Of a DNA stretch of 64,000 nucleotides, positions 44,237-55,700 are shown in pieces (the first letter of the stretch is position 1; each line of letters starts with the position of its first letter). This stretch comes from Rhypophila decipiens (taxonomy: Eukaryota; Ascomycota; Sordariomycetes; Sordariales; Naviculisporaceae). The stretch is from assembly GCA_033297075.1 (NCBI GenBank), contig MU858060.1:186001-250000 (forward strand), in the 5' to 3' direction. The position numbers were made by a program, and so were the translations under genes. The notes below the pieces were generated by a model. The model searched no databases and was not told the origin of the DNA. It saw nothing but the letters and a program-made list of their open reading frames with translations.

Positions 44237-45924
44237 TGTCGCTTTGCTTCCCACACCTTTGACCTTTACAACCAAACTTTGCTGAGGCGGGGTGGGCTGA
44301 AGAGCAATAACAAGGTTGGGCTTTGGATGACAATGCTTTGATCGTTCAAGAACCTAAATTAAGCCTCCCGCTGAGAAAGGAAGTTTGCGCAGGCGAGGAA
44401 GAGAGCGCGGCGCAACGAGGAAGTTTGCAGGACAGGTCCCGGTCAACCCGCAAGTTTGGGATTTCGGATGGAAGAGGTCGGCGGGGTCGCTACTGCAATG
44501 TTGAAGGCGAGCTTCGATGATACAAAGTCTATACAAAAGGGGGAGAGCAAGCTCCTCGGCGGGAAGAGCAGCTCAAAACTGGCTATGTCTCCAAGGGCGC
44601 ATTAATTCACCAGTGCTGGGATGTTGCGGAAGGAAACCGACAGCTTGGGTGTACTGGGAAAGAGATGAAGTGAGGTTGGATCTTACTTGGCCGAGCTACG
44701 GCTTCGGTGTCTGCCAGTCGCAAGCAATTACAGTGATGCAAGGGCACCGCCCACCAAGCCAGCAGCCTTGGCGTGGGAAGATGAATGACGAAGCCCGTTG
44801 TGCACAGGCCACCACCCGCCATTACATAAGGAAGACAGGGATCTCTTGGGAAGGAATTCCTGGCCTCCCTTCTCCACTGATTGTTGAACCTGTGATGCAA
44901 CCTGCATTTGTTGATTGTTCGCTCGAGCTTCTTTCCAGAACATTGCTGTTTGCCTCCCTTACCGATGGCCAGTATTTAACACGAGACGTAATGCCCACCC
45001 AGGTCATTTAGGGCGACTCGGACCCGTAAGACTTCCACCTGCGGCTGGCCGAGATCACCGAGGTCACCTTTGGACGGTGCTATCTTCATATCCTTATCGG
45101 GACCAAGGACTTTCCGAATGTTGTCAGTCGGGGTGATTTGATGGTGGCTCCTTCTGCAGAGTATGCGTAAGGTAAACTCGACCTCGGCCAAACCTTGATT
45201 TTCCATGATCCATCGAGGTCAGTAAATCGACTGTGTCGTCCCAAGAGTTCCTAGCCTTTCGGAAGGCTGAGCAAACAGTACACAAAGGACTGCAGCTTTC
45301 AATGAAAACACACTCGAAGATTCCACTGGCAAAGAAAGAAGTAGAAGTGTCCATCATTTGAGTTGACCTTTTGGTGTTGGGCGCTTGGAGATCTTATCGA
45401 TAGGACGACTTATCAGCTTGGGTCCTGACAACTGCGATCTGTAACCCGTAACCCGTACGGACTTGCAACATTAATCCCCGGATTTGTGCAGTTGGACTGT
45501 TTTACATTCGGTTGGTTCCTTATTGTTCGGTGATCAAGTTATGGCATCGAGCAAAGGGTTGCCGTCTACTGTTGCAAAGTTTTGGTGGAGGAGTTCTCGA
45601 ATTCCAGAAAGGGTTAGCTGTATCCGTATTGTCCGTGATCCCTGCGACCGCACTTAAAAGTGGGGCGTGTCTTAATCATTGGTGAAAGTTCTCGGCAGGC
45701 ATCGCAAGTTGGATGGCCGTGAAGTGTAAAAAAAAATCGACATCGACCTGGACTCGAACTTGCGACCATTGCAGCACACCACACATCAGATTCACCGCAA
45801 CCAATCTATCAGAGTACAAAGAGGGCCTTGAACCTGGACTCAGTAAAAGAAAAACCCTGAAACCGCGGGAAAGAAAGACAAAGGTGCTCGTCCCTGAAGG
45901 AGGGCAAGATCAGCACAGTGAAGC
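44237..45924. other. Divergent intergenic region (sorting nexin / PPR gene)
   Basis: This is 1.7 kb between two outward-reading genes. The open frame 44517-45011 (plus, 164 codons) is mirrored by frames on the other strand and has no recognisable motif, so I do not call it. A tRNA-like relic lies near the right end. Confidence 0.4.
45728..45840 (-). other. tRNA-like Pol III relic
   Basis: On the minus strand a B-box-like word, AAGTTCGAGTCC (45761-45750), is followed about 14 nt later by nine T (45736-45728), a Pol III terminator. A second B-box-like word, GGTTCAAGGCC, occurs near 45830. No cloverleaf can be drawn: the T stem would pair GCAAG with CCAGG, and no matching 5' acceptor strand is seen. 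It may be a decayed tRNA, a piece of a tRNA-derived SINE, or chance. Confidence 0.25.
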
Positions 45925-48321
45925 ATGTTCGTCTGCAGAGCATGTCTGAGGAAAGGGCTCGGGGCTCTGCCATATACGAGGACAACCGAAACGCGACTGG
46001 CGACTTCTCTTCGAACACTTCCGAACCATGGATTTCGACGTCGAACCTTTGCGACGGTCAGCCAGCCGCCGGCCAGAATCGAGACAAACGACGTGACCAA
46101 GGCAGTACCAGATGACCACGAGGATTCGCCTTCGATGAAGAGACTGGAATGGGTTGTCAACAAGCATTTGCAGTACCTAAAAGATCCCAAACTGATAGCC
46201 GACCATGTCAAGGCGACACTCCAAAAGGACAAGTTCCTCGAGGCTCTGTTGTTGACCCGCAAGGCGAGCCGGAATACCAAAGTCACCGTCAGTTGGAATC
46301 ACCTCATCGACTATCAAATGAAGCAACAGCGTCTGCATGCCGCGATAAAGCTGTACAACGAAATGAAGAAGCGAGGACAGAAACCCGACGCTACAACATA
46401 CACCGTCATTTTCCGTGGCTGCGCGTCGTCCAATCATCCCAAACTGGCTGTGAGCGAGGCTTTGAGGATATACAACAAGATGATTAGTGTTGGAGAGATC
46501 AAACCAAACATGATTCACTTCAACGCAGTTCTCGATGTTTGTTCCCGGGCAGGAGATATCGAGAGTCTGTTCACGGTCGTGAGCACGGCCACCGAGGGGC
46601 TCCGTAACCCCAACAACTGGTCCTACACCATCATTTTCAATGCCCTGCGATACCAGGCCTGGGATACCAAAGACATGACGCCGGAAGATAGCCGAAACAA
46701 CAAGCAGCTCGCCATAACCAGGGCCCGGACCATTTGGGAAGAGGTGATGGAACGATGGAGGGACGGCAAAGTCATGGTTGACGAGCAGCTCGTGTGCGCC
46801 ATGGGCCGCGTTCTTGCCACAGGTGACAAGCTCGAGAATGATAGCATCTTGGAGCTTCTGGAGCAGACTATGGAAATTCCAAACTTCAACAAGACAGCCA
46901 ACCAGGCCGCCCTCCCAAAACCTGCCGAAGAGGAATCGGCCACCCAAGAGATTACCGCTACTCCGACATCAACTGAGGGTGAAAGTGGTGACTCTCCTCA
47001 ACCCAAGCAGCCCGAAGTCATCTCCAAACCCAAGCCCACGACCAAGGCTCCAGTTGCGAAACGCTCTTCCTCCAACAACTTTACGTACCCCAAACCCAGC
47101 AACAACACCCTCTCCCTGCTCCTCACCTCAATCGCCAACACGCGCAAGACCTCCATCGCCCCACGATACTGGGAGTACATGACCAAAACTCTCAACATCG
47201 TCCCAGACAAGGACAACTACGTGCGCTACGTCCAGGTCCTAGCAAAGGCCCACAACAGCACCAAAGCGGCCGAAGTAATCCCCACCATCCCCAGCGACTG
47301 CTTAAACCCCATGATCTACCGCGTAGCATTCACCTGCTGCGCCTTTGACAGCCAAAACAACCCGCAAGCGTTTGAGCACGCAAAGACCATATTCCGCGAC
47401 ATGGTCAAGCGCACCCGCGTCCCTGACCCCTTATCCATGCGCATATTCCTAAACACGGCAAGAGGAAACGACCTGATCTTTAAGAAGCAAATGGAGACGG
47501 ACCCCAACGCTGGTAAACTCGCTCTGGGGTTACAAATCGTCACAGCGCTGGATATGCTCTGGGCTCCGTTCCGTGTCCTAGGGAGGTCGTTTAACTTCCC
47601 GCAGACCAGCAAACCACTGCGGAACAATATCATCAAGTCGCCCGAGGAGGAACACATCCTCACGAACGAGAGGAAGAAGGAGATGCTGCATACCGCGCGC
47701 AAGATGGTTGCCGCGTATGATTGGGTTCTGCAGGGTGCGCTGACGCCGCCGGACAAGATGGCTGCGATCTTGAAGGCCAGGAAGACTATCTTGATTCAGA
47801 TGATTGAGCGGTTTACGCTCAAGATGGAGAGGGCGGAGAGGAGTATGGAACGGATGGAGGCGGCGGCGCGTCCGGAGGAGAAGGGGAATGAAAAGGAAGA
47901 AGAGGAGGATAATTGGGAAGAGGTAGAGGAGGAGAGGAGTGATAATGACAGGGAGTTTAATGTCTCTAGGAGACGAGTGGATGACGACAGGGAGTTTAAT
48001 GTCTCTAGGAGACGAGTGGATGACGACAGGGAGTTTAATGTCTCTAGGAGACGAGTGGATGATGGTTTCTCTTCTTCTTCTTTTAGAGGGGGCAGCAGGT
48101 TGTCGTCATCGGGCGCGTGGAGGGAGAGGGATTATGCGCATTCTCGGGATAGTAGGACTTCTTCTGATCGTGGTACTCGGGAGGGCAGGAGCGATAGGGG
48201 TAGGGGTGACAGGGGCGACAGTGGAAAGAGAGATCACTTCTCGGTGTATAAGACGAGGAATAGTGCCCCAGACAAGAGGGACCTTGCTAAACTGAGGAGG
48301 GACCTTGGGAAGAGGTTATAA
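45925..48321 (+). CDS. Mitochondrial pentatricopeptide repeat (PPR) protein
   Basis: A single open frame of 798 aa starts at an ATG at 45925. The first ~45 residues are Arg/Thr/Ser-rich without acidic clusters near the start, fitting a mitochondrial presequence. Helical 35-residue repeats follow; TVSWNHLIDYQMKQQRLHAA, then TTYTVIFRGCA and IHFNAVLDVCSRAGDIESLF are clear PPR motifs at ~125-215. Pro/Lys-rich linkers at ~330-390 split the repeats. The C-terminal ~150 residues are charged and Arg/Ser/Gly-rich and include a perfect three-copy repeat. PPR proteins bind organellar RNA. The closest fungal candidates are CCM1/Dmr1-like factors for small-subunit rRNA, but I cannot assign one. Confidence 0.8.
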   Translation: MFVCRACLRKGLGALPYTRTTETRLATSLRTLPNHGFRRRTFATVSQPPARIETNDVTKAVPDDHEDSPSMKRLEWVVNKHLQYLKDPKLIADHVKATLQKDKFLEALLLTRKASRNTKVTVSWNHLIDYQMKQQRLHAAIKLYNEMKKRGQKPDATTYTVIFRGCASSNHPKLAVSEALRIYNKMISVGEIKPNMIHFNAVLDVCSRAGDIESLFTVVSTATEGLRNPNNWSYTIIFNALRYQAWDTKDMTPEDSRNNKQLAITRARTIWEEVMERWRDGKVMVDEQLVCAMGRVLATGDKLENDSILELLEQTMEIPNFNKTANQAALPKPAEEESATQEITATPTSTEGESGDSPQPKQPEVISKPKPTTKAPVAKRSSSNNFTYPKPSNNTLSLLLTSIANTRKTSIAPRYWEYMTKTLNIVPDKDNYVRYVQVLAKAHNSTKAAEVIPTIPSDCLNPMIYRVAFTCCAFDSQNNPQAFEHAKTIFRDMVKRTRVPDPLSMRIFLNTARGNDLIFKKQMETDPNAGKLALGLQIVTALDMLWAPFRVLGRSFNFPQTSKPLRNNIIKSPEEEHILTNERKKEMLHTARKMVAAYDWVLQGALTPPDKMAAILKARKTILIQMIERFTLKMERAERSMERMEAAARPEEKGNEKEEEEDNWEEVEEERSDNDREFNVSRRRVDDDREFNVSRRRVDDDREFNVSRRRVDDGFSSSSFRGGSRLSSSGAWRERDYAHSRDSRTSSDRGTREGRSDRGRGDRGDSGKRDHFSVYKTRNSAPDKRDLAKLRRDLGKRL
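47947..48063 (+). repeat. Three perfect 39-bp coding repeats
   Basis: Copies start at 47947, 47986 and 48025 and are identical over 39 bp. Each encodes the 13-residue unit DREFNVSRRRVDD in the tail of the PPR protein. Identity including synonymous positions points to recent expansion. Confidence 0.93.
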
Positions 48322-49805
48322 GTTTTTTGTTGGTGTTGTTGTATAGTAATAGAAATGGGGGCAGGAAGGGGTCGGTCGGTCGGTTCATATATATAAAGGC
48401 ACACGGCGAGCAGGCATACATACTTACCATAACTGGGATACTGTAATTATATAAGAGGGAGTGTATATGTAAAACAGTGTACGAGTACAATGTAAGATAA
48501 AGGGCATACGTATGCATAACGGGTCCAGAAGGAGGCAGCAGGTTGCATCGGCTGCTCTGGGGTCAACCCGACGACTTGTAAACATAACATAAAGGAGAGT
48601 GATGTCGGCAAGGATCTCAGGTGGACAGACGCTTTGGAGACGATACCGCATTTCTGTACAAGTATCTTCTTGTAAACACATACAGAGCCGTAGAGGGACA
48701 TTCATAGGCGGCACAATACATTCACATGAGCCTTGTTTATATCCCCGTTGCCTTGATTCCCGTAGAGTGTGGTCCTTTGGGTCTTTCCTTGTATCAGACA
48801 TATTTCTGTTCTTCTTGTCACGACCCCCAAGTGTCATACCTACCTTACTTGCCTAGTATCGTAGAGGATGGATAGATACTCGGCGAGACATGCCAAAATC
48901 TTCTATAGCCGGACAAGCAAACTACATAACCAAAGCGACAAGTCGCATGACTGCATCATGGCATATTATTAGAATTTGTTCAATTCCTGTTTGCTTGCTT
49001 GCTATATCATGTTGCTCGACCTCGCTGTCTTGCTTGCAGCAAACAATCTTTAAAGAACGAGGAAGATCCCGCTCAAGATGGTTATGAAAACACTTGGATA
49101 GATAGGTAGCTAATGAATTCAAACCTCTGCTCACCCAATCATGAGAATGAGAAACAACAGGAATAAATGAGCCACCACCTCCATCGCATCGCAGAACCCA
49201 TCCGCCGCTCCAAGAAACCACCATCCAGCGCCGCTCCAAATGAACGTCCTCCCCAAGCCATGTAGCCACTCCTGAAGCCGTGCATGGAAATAAGACAATT
49301 TCAAAAGGCCAAAAAAACAATAGACGCCTGATAAAAAGACATAAAGTAAGCAAATATGAATGACACAGTGGCGAAGGCTAAGAGTCAAGAACAGCTGGGT
49401 ATAAAACAACCCCCCAAAGAGAAAAATCAGTTACCAGTCGCAATCCAACCAGAACGGGGTGGTAACGAAAAAGCTAAACCAAAGCAAACTCAAACTTGCT
49501 GTTAGGATAGCCCTACATCACCACCGCATAGAAAAGAAAGTATCACGGTAGGGCCATATTCCTTACTTGGAGTTTCCAAAGTGAGTGATACCACATACCG
49601 CACCAATTGTCAATCTAGCTTTCATGATCGAAAGTGGGAAACAGCCGCCAACGCCAGTAAATGTTAGTTCAAGGAAAGAAAGAAAAACCAAGAAAACCAA
49701 GAAAACCGACACGAATCGTGAGCTTAAAATGAGCAGCCGTGGGGCCCGAGCTCATGCTACTGTAGTGCTCTGATGTATTCGTCTGTTCGTCAATCATAAA
49801 CCTCA
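48322..49805. other. Convergent intergenic region
   Basis: These are the 3' flanks of the PPR gene (plus) and Atg1 (minus). They contain GTCGGTCGGTCGG near 48370, ATATATATAAA near 48387 and an AAGAAAACC repeat near 49685. I see no gene among the short frames. Confidence 0.45.
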
Positions 49806-52738
49806 CTAGGAGGCAGGCACGCTGCGGGCCGTCATATCCCCGCTGCGTCTTCGCAGCATCATGTTTTGCTGCTGTTGCTCGGCCCGTGCAATCATTTGCA
49901 GCTTCTTCCTGACAGTCACTAGTCTGCCGTTGACCATTTGGATCACTACAAGAACGGGAAAGTTAGAGACAAGAAGCACCAAAGAAGAGTTATGGACGCT
50001 GTCATACCTTTTTGGACGGCCTGTTGATCGTCAGGTGTCATTTCGCTCCCGCTTTCTTCACGTAGAGTCTTCTCGTCCCGCGAACCATTAGCGGATCGGA
50101 TTTTGGTGAGGGCATCATCATCCGTGTCCAGCACAGCCTCCAGCATACGAATCGCCGTCACATATGAAATCTCACAACCGGGCAGATCGTCGTTTGCAAT
50201 TTCGTTGTAGGCGGCGGCACGACTCATCTCGAGGGCACGGTCGTACATGAGTTTCTCTGCACTAATCCCAGCCGTCAAAAAGACGCCTTCGACGCTGGAA
50301 CTGCTTGTGGCGATTGCATCTGTAGGATGGTTGCTTGGGTGGCTAGGATGGTCTTCGGGCAATCGTTTCTGAGCATCAATCAGCTTCAGCCGGACGATTT
50401 CACTCTTTTCCAGAACCTCATTGAAGCGGCTCCGGATCCACTGGACAGCAGAGTTGATTCGCAAGGCCAACGCCTGCGCATTCGCCGATTCCTTGGCCGA
50501 GAGGCTCGATTCCGTCCTCGTCTTGCGTGCCCACCACATGCTGGCAATATCCATGGGCTTGGCGAGTAGCGACAGGGCTTTAACGTATAAGACCAAAGCT
50601 TCCTCCGACAAGGCCACCACGGCTTCCACCGTAAGGCCGAAGTCTTCATCCGCTATCTTATTCGCAGAAGATCCGCCTAGGCCGTGTTCGGTGGACGGCG
50701 CCATGGGAATGAATTGCTTGTACTTGACTTCGGCGAACCCATAGACCACGTCACTGCGTGTGGCATAGTCCTCTATGCACTGAGCCACCCGGGTGTCCTC
50801 GTCGACAGGCGTGCTTTGTTTCCCATCCGAGATCAGACCGACTGGAGCAGACGGCGTGGGATAGGCCGGGAAGGCATTGTAGATTTGTGGCGGGGACTGG
50901 CCCTTGCTGAGAAGTTGAGGCGTGTACTTGAACCCAAACAAGCGGAGGCTGGCGTCCTGAATAGCCTTCGAAATCACCGAGGTAGTTGAGCCAGGACTTC
51001 CAGACACCGTCTTGTCGTAAGACCCAGAGCGATAATGATCATTTCGTCCTTGGGCAATCTGCATGTTCCGGGACGACGGGGTTGGCACCGCACCAGTTAC
51101 CGAGGTGGGATTTCCTTGCTGCGTGGCTCGCCTGACCATCTGTCCCGACTTTGGTGACTGCGGTTGTGGATACATGGAGATCTGGTCCGCAAGTGCGTTC
51201 ACCTCGAGGTGCTTCTTGTCGACCACGACGTAATCACGCTCAAAGGCAACATCCTGGGCAGCCTTGTCCTCTTCGCTGAGAGCCTTGCTCGCATTAGACT
51301 TTGACTTGATGCGTCCACCTTCTCCCACAACAGGTGATGACGGCGGAGGCGTTTTCAGCGAGGCATTCGACTGACGTCGCCTATCAGGCCTCTCAGTATA
51401 CATCATGGGTCGGGTTGGAGCAGATGTGGATGGCAGGATTTTAGGGCGGTGAATTCCCAAGCCTTCGCCAGATTCGAGCTTGGGAGAATAACTCATTCGG
51501 TTTGGCGCTTGCTCGAGAGGATTGGGCTTGGCCTCGGTAGGGGTCGCCAATGGCGATGATCGACGTGACTTTGGCGATGGGGGCGTGCCATTCTCCCGCA
51601 GAGCCCCTTGTTCAGGAAGAGGTCGTCGAAATGATGGCCGACGATGTGGTATTATTGGCGTCTCATCGATCTTGCTGCTGCTGGCTTTTAGCTCTCTCGG
51701 GGGTGGACGCTCTGGTTTGGGAATATCATCTTCCACCAGGCCGGGAATGGGGTCGACGATCACCGGATGGTTGAAGAACTTTTCAAATCTCATCCGCTCG
51801 ACGGGCTTTCGTCTCAAAAGACTTCGAATCAAGTCCTTCATCTCAGAACTGGGAGAGTTCTCGCGGGAAAACTTGATCAAATCATCACCGGCCTCTATTT
51901 TCCTCAGCAACTCCACGTGATTGGTGGCTTTGAAAGGCGGTTTTCCCGTGACCATCTCAAAGGCAACAGTGCCCACAGACCACAAGTCTGCCTTGGCATC
52001 ATACTTCTCATACCGGAGAATCTCTGGTGCCATGTAAAGAGGTGAGCCGCAGAGTGTGTCCGCCAGGGCTGTCGAAGGCAGCACGCGAGCGAAACCGAAA
52101 TCGGCCAATTTGAGCATGGGGAGTGATGGAAGTCCAACGGCGGGTGTCAGCGAATCACGGCTCGCGCTCAGTATCTGGTTATTGCTCTTGTGGGTGTCCC
52201 TCCATTGAGGTGAGGGCAACAAGAGAAGATTTTGAGGCTTGACATCGCGATGGACATAGTTGCCGTCCCGCAAGAATTTGAGGGCGCTGGCGAGTTGCTT
52301 CAGAAAATGGCGTGAAATGACCTCGTTCAAGCCAGAGTGTTGATGGCTGGGATACTTGCGGGCGAGGTCATGTGTCAAGGGATTCGTGTACAGTTTCTCC
52401 CTCTTTTTGATGAATAGCGACAGGTCTCCAAGCTCGCAAAACTCCATGATAAGGTTGATATGCGTCCTTGATTCGATACAGTCATGGAGGGCGACGATGT
52501 GTGGATGTCGAAGGGTCTTGAGGATCTGAATCTCGCCGTACAGGTTGTCTCTGAGCTTCTTGTTAAGACGCGCAAGTTCAACAGACTTGACGGCCACCAA
52601 AGCGCCGGTAACCTTGTGCCGGCCAGAATAGACCTGTGCAAAGCTTCCCTTTCCAATCTCCTTTTCTATCACGAACTGCCCGATGGCCACATCATCCGAC
52701 CTCGCCGTCCGCCTCGATGAGGACGTTCGGTCGGCCAT
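49806..52738 (-). CDS. ATG1: Autophagy serine/threonine kinase Atg1
   Basis: Exons 52738-50008 and 49945-49806 (62-nt intron, phase 1) encode about 956 aa, the usual size for filamentous fungal Atg1. The kinase domain is at ~22-330: glycine loop GKGSFAQVY from ~30, ATP lysine K51, HRDVKPQN near 164, and DFG near 209, followed by [12 protein letters not shown]. An insertion of ~30 residues separates HRDVKPQN from DFG. The central region is disordered, rich in Pro/Ser and basic residues. The C-terminal third is helical (MIT-like tandem, [16 protein letters not shown]), the part that binds Atg13 in this family. The second exon supplies the expected C-terminus, [20 protein letters not shown]. Atg1 starts autophagosome formation under starvation. 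Confidence 0.95.
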
Positions 52739-55700
52739 GGCTTTCCTGCAAAAGCTGACGGGGACAGGAAGCTGGCAAGACAGGGGGGAGCCCGTGGGCT
52801 TATCGTATTCGAAAGACGTCGACGTCGAGCGTTCTCGTCATGTATACACGGGCTGACCTGGCGGCGCACAAGCTAGGGCTGTCGAAGGGGTACCAGGGTT
52901 GAGTTGCACAAGGCAGCAGCGTCAAGAGCGTCTGGGAAGACCTGTGGGAGATTTGGTCGAAGCCTGGGACAAGACGGGTGGAAGTTCCGGAAAGGTCGAG
53001 AGGAAGAGGGCGGCGATGTGGAGAATGGGGAAAGAAGCTTTGGGTACTTCTTGGGACGAATGGATGTTCGCTGCTCCCTGGGTCGCAGAAAGAGGAGACG
53101 CTGGGCTTCTTTTGTGGATACCGCTTTGGCAAAGTTTGGAGTTTGGATGTAAACTCTCTTGATGGTGGTGTTTCGTTGTACGAGTGCGGGATGCGATATC
53201 GCACAAAGCGCAAGACTGACTAGGTTTGGGTTGGTTATCGATGTTGCAGATTTGGTGAACTCGAACCGGGAGGACAAGGCAGAGAGGGCAAGCTTCCGCT
53301 GTTGTTTCTGTCTCGTTTTTTAGTCGCCCCAGAGTCCAACGTCAAAAGAAATACGTCCAAAGTCGAAGCAAAAAAACCCCGAGGACGGTTCGTTGTTTAG
53401 TCTGGGGTAACAACGGGTGACGCACGACGCAAAGCGTCCAAGCTCCGGGAATGTAATGCTGCTTGATGATAACCGACTGTGCCTTGGGGGATGTTTATCA
53501 GTATCTGTAATCTGTAAACCGTACCGCAGGTCGACTTGTTATCAGCGACAGAGATACCGATACCAGATGCAACAACCAACAGGCAGTGAAGTGATCTGAT
53601 GGAGAGGAGGAGTAAAAGGTAAAGGTACCTAGATCAAGGTAGCTAGCTCCGCACGGCAAGACTGACGTCCAAGGTCAACTCAATGACTCAGACTCGTACC
53701 GACTGCTGAATTCGAGCCGTCTTCTTTCAACAAGCCCAGCTTATGCCAGCCTTTCACGGCAGCGAAATAAGAGGTTCAGGTGCAGGTGAGACGAAGAGGA
53801 GAGTATGACTGTGGAGGACCGTGAGGGTTTACGTGATAGCTTTGGTCGCAAATTCTGTCGGGAGGGAGATGATTTTGATGGTTACAGGCAGGAGTGAAGA
53901 GTCGCACGAAAAGGGGAGCCAGGAACTGGAGCTTCAAGAGATGTTGAAGAAGAGGCGGAAAGAGGACCTTGACGGGAGCTGGGGAGCTGATGGACGAGAC
54001 GCTGAGGACGCCTATTGCGCAGTGCACAGTGCACCCCGGATGATGGAATAGGGTACCGGTATGGGGCCCGTATGGTACAATACGTAACCGATAACCCGTA
54101 ATGGGTGCGGCGGAACGAGTGAGTTCCACTACGGAGCAACACCGTGGACTATGGATGCCCCCCAAAGGCTTATGTCACTTTGGTTACGACTAGAAGACGC
54201 GGGGAATAGGTAGAAGACAAGTGCAGAAAAAGCTGGCAAAGAAACAAGAGCCCGGACAGAAGTTGTTTGTTAGAAGCCCATCAGTACGGAGTACACTATA
54301 TCATGGAACATGGGGTGCGAGTGACACCGCGCTCGTGATGTGTTAGCAGACGGTGGCCAAGGCTCAGACAAGTCATCATCAAGGTTCCTTTCGGGTACCC
54401 TGCAGGTCCAAACATGGGGGCGCTGGGAGTTTCTTCCCCAGGCCGTTGGGTATTTTTAGCTGATTGCACCAATGGCAGCTGATCTGGGGTACGGGGCGGG
54501 TACAAGTCACCTTGCTGCGTCGGCACCAATGCCACTCGAGACACGCTAGAACGGCATTTTAGTGCGCGATAAGGCATCCCGATAAGGACGACCACCTCTG
54601 CGACTGCCCGGCTCCACTCGTATTGCTCATCGACCACTGGCACTCAATCAACCCAGCCAGCATCAGTTCGAGTTGTTGTTTGCACAGTGAGCAGAAAGTC
54701 ATAGCCTTCAAGCCAAAGCAGGCCGACGTGTGTTCAAATACTGGATAATGGATAGGAGGCTTCTTGGAAGCTGTGAGTGAGTACTGAGCACGGAGAAAGG
54801 ATTGTTCGAACCCGCAAATGGCGGACAAGAAACCTGGCTAGGACAGAAGCTAGGTTGTGCCTGCCTTGCTTCTTGTGTTCCTATCCTGCCTTCCCTGGTT
54901 GGGGATGCCTTTTTGAACGAACCTTGCTTGAATTCTGGACCACGTTCAATCCGGAAGTTCCGTACAGTAACAACCTTGAACAAGGTTACCAATACCCGAA
55001 ACCGATTCCGCCCAGTCGCCGGCCAGCTGTCAGTGGGCATTTTAACCTTTTCTTGCGTGCTTCACTGCGGTTTATCAGATAAGGCCTTGTGCCAACCTCA
55101 TCATTTGCCCCTTCTCTTGCGCCTTCGGAGGCAAACGAGCTTCATCAACTTCGACGGTGAGACTGAACAGTGGCGTCTTTCCCCGTTCGGATTTAAAATC
55201 ATCTTGATCCTCTCACCGCAAAACGCCGGTTGGTCCATATCTGACCCTAGATTTCTGTAACTCCTCCACAGCATGATGATGGTCCATGGACGCTAGTGTA
55301 ATCATCTGTACACTACGGGGCGCCATATGGATACAGCTGTGTTGACAACAGTTCTGTTCCCACACCAATGGTTGATCATCCGCTCGTCTGCCGGGTTGAC
55401 TGTACAAACGCGCTAGTCCTATTCGGCTGCTTCTTCATGCTGCTTCGAGGCTCTCCGTCCACTCACGATGCACGGAGATCCCACAAGCCAACCACGATGG
55501 GCCGCTCCATCGAAACACGACATGGCCAATAGGACTTCAACCGCTGATCCAGGTTCAGGTCGGGGTGGTTGATACCGGTAGCCATGGATTAAGTCTAGAA
55601 GACGCAGGGCCCGGTTTACAGCCACTCGTTCCGTTCTTTCAGTGCCCGCGAGTTCTCGTCTCATAATTCTCGACAGCACAAATTCAGAGATTGTATGGCT

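Noticed and set aside
44517..45011. 164-codon frame upstream of the sorting nexin
   Set aside because: Three minus-strand frames of similar length overlap it and no family resemblance was seen.
54790..54830. GTTCGAACCCGC resembling a tRNA B box
   Set aside because: No A box, no cloverleaf and no T-run at a suitable distance.
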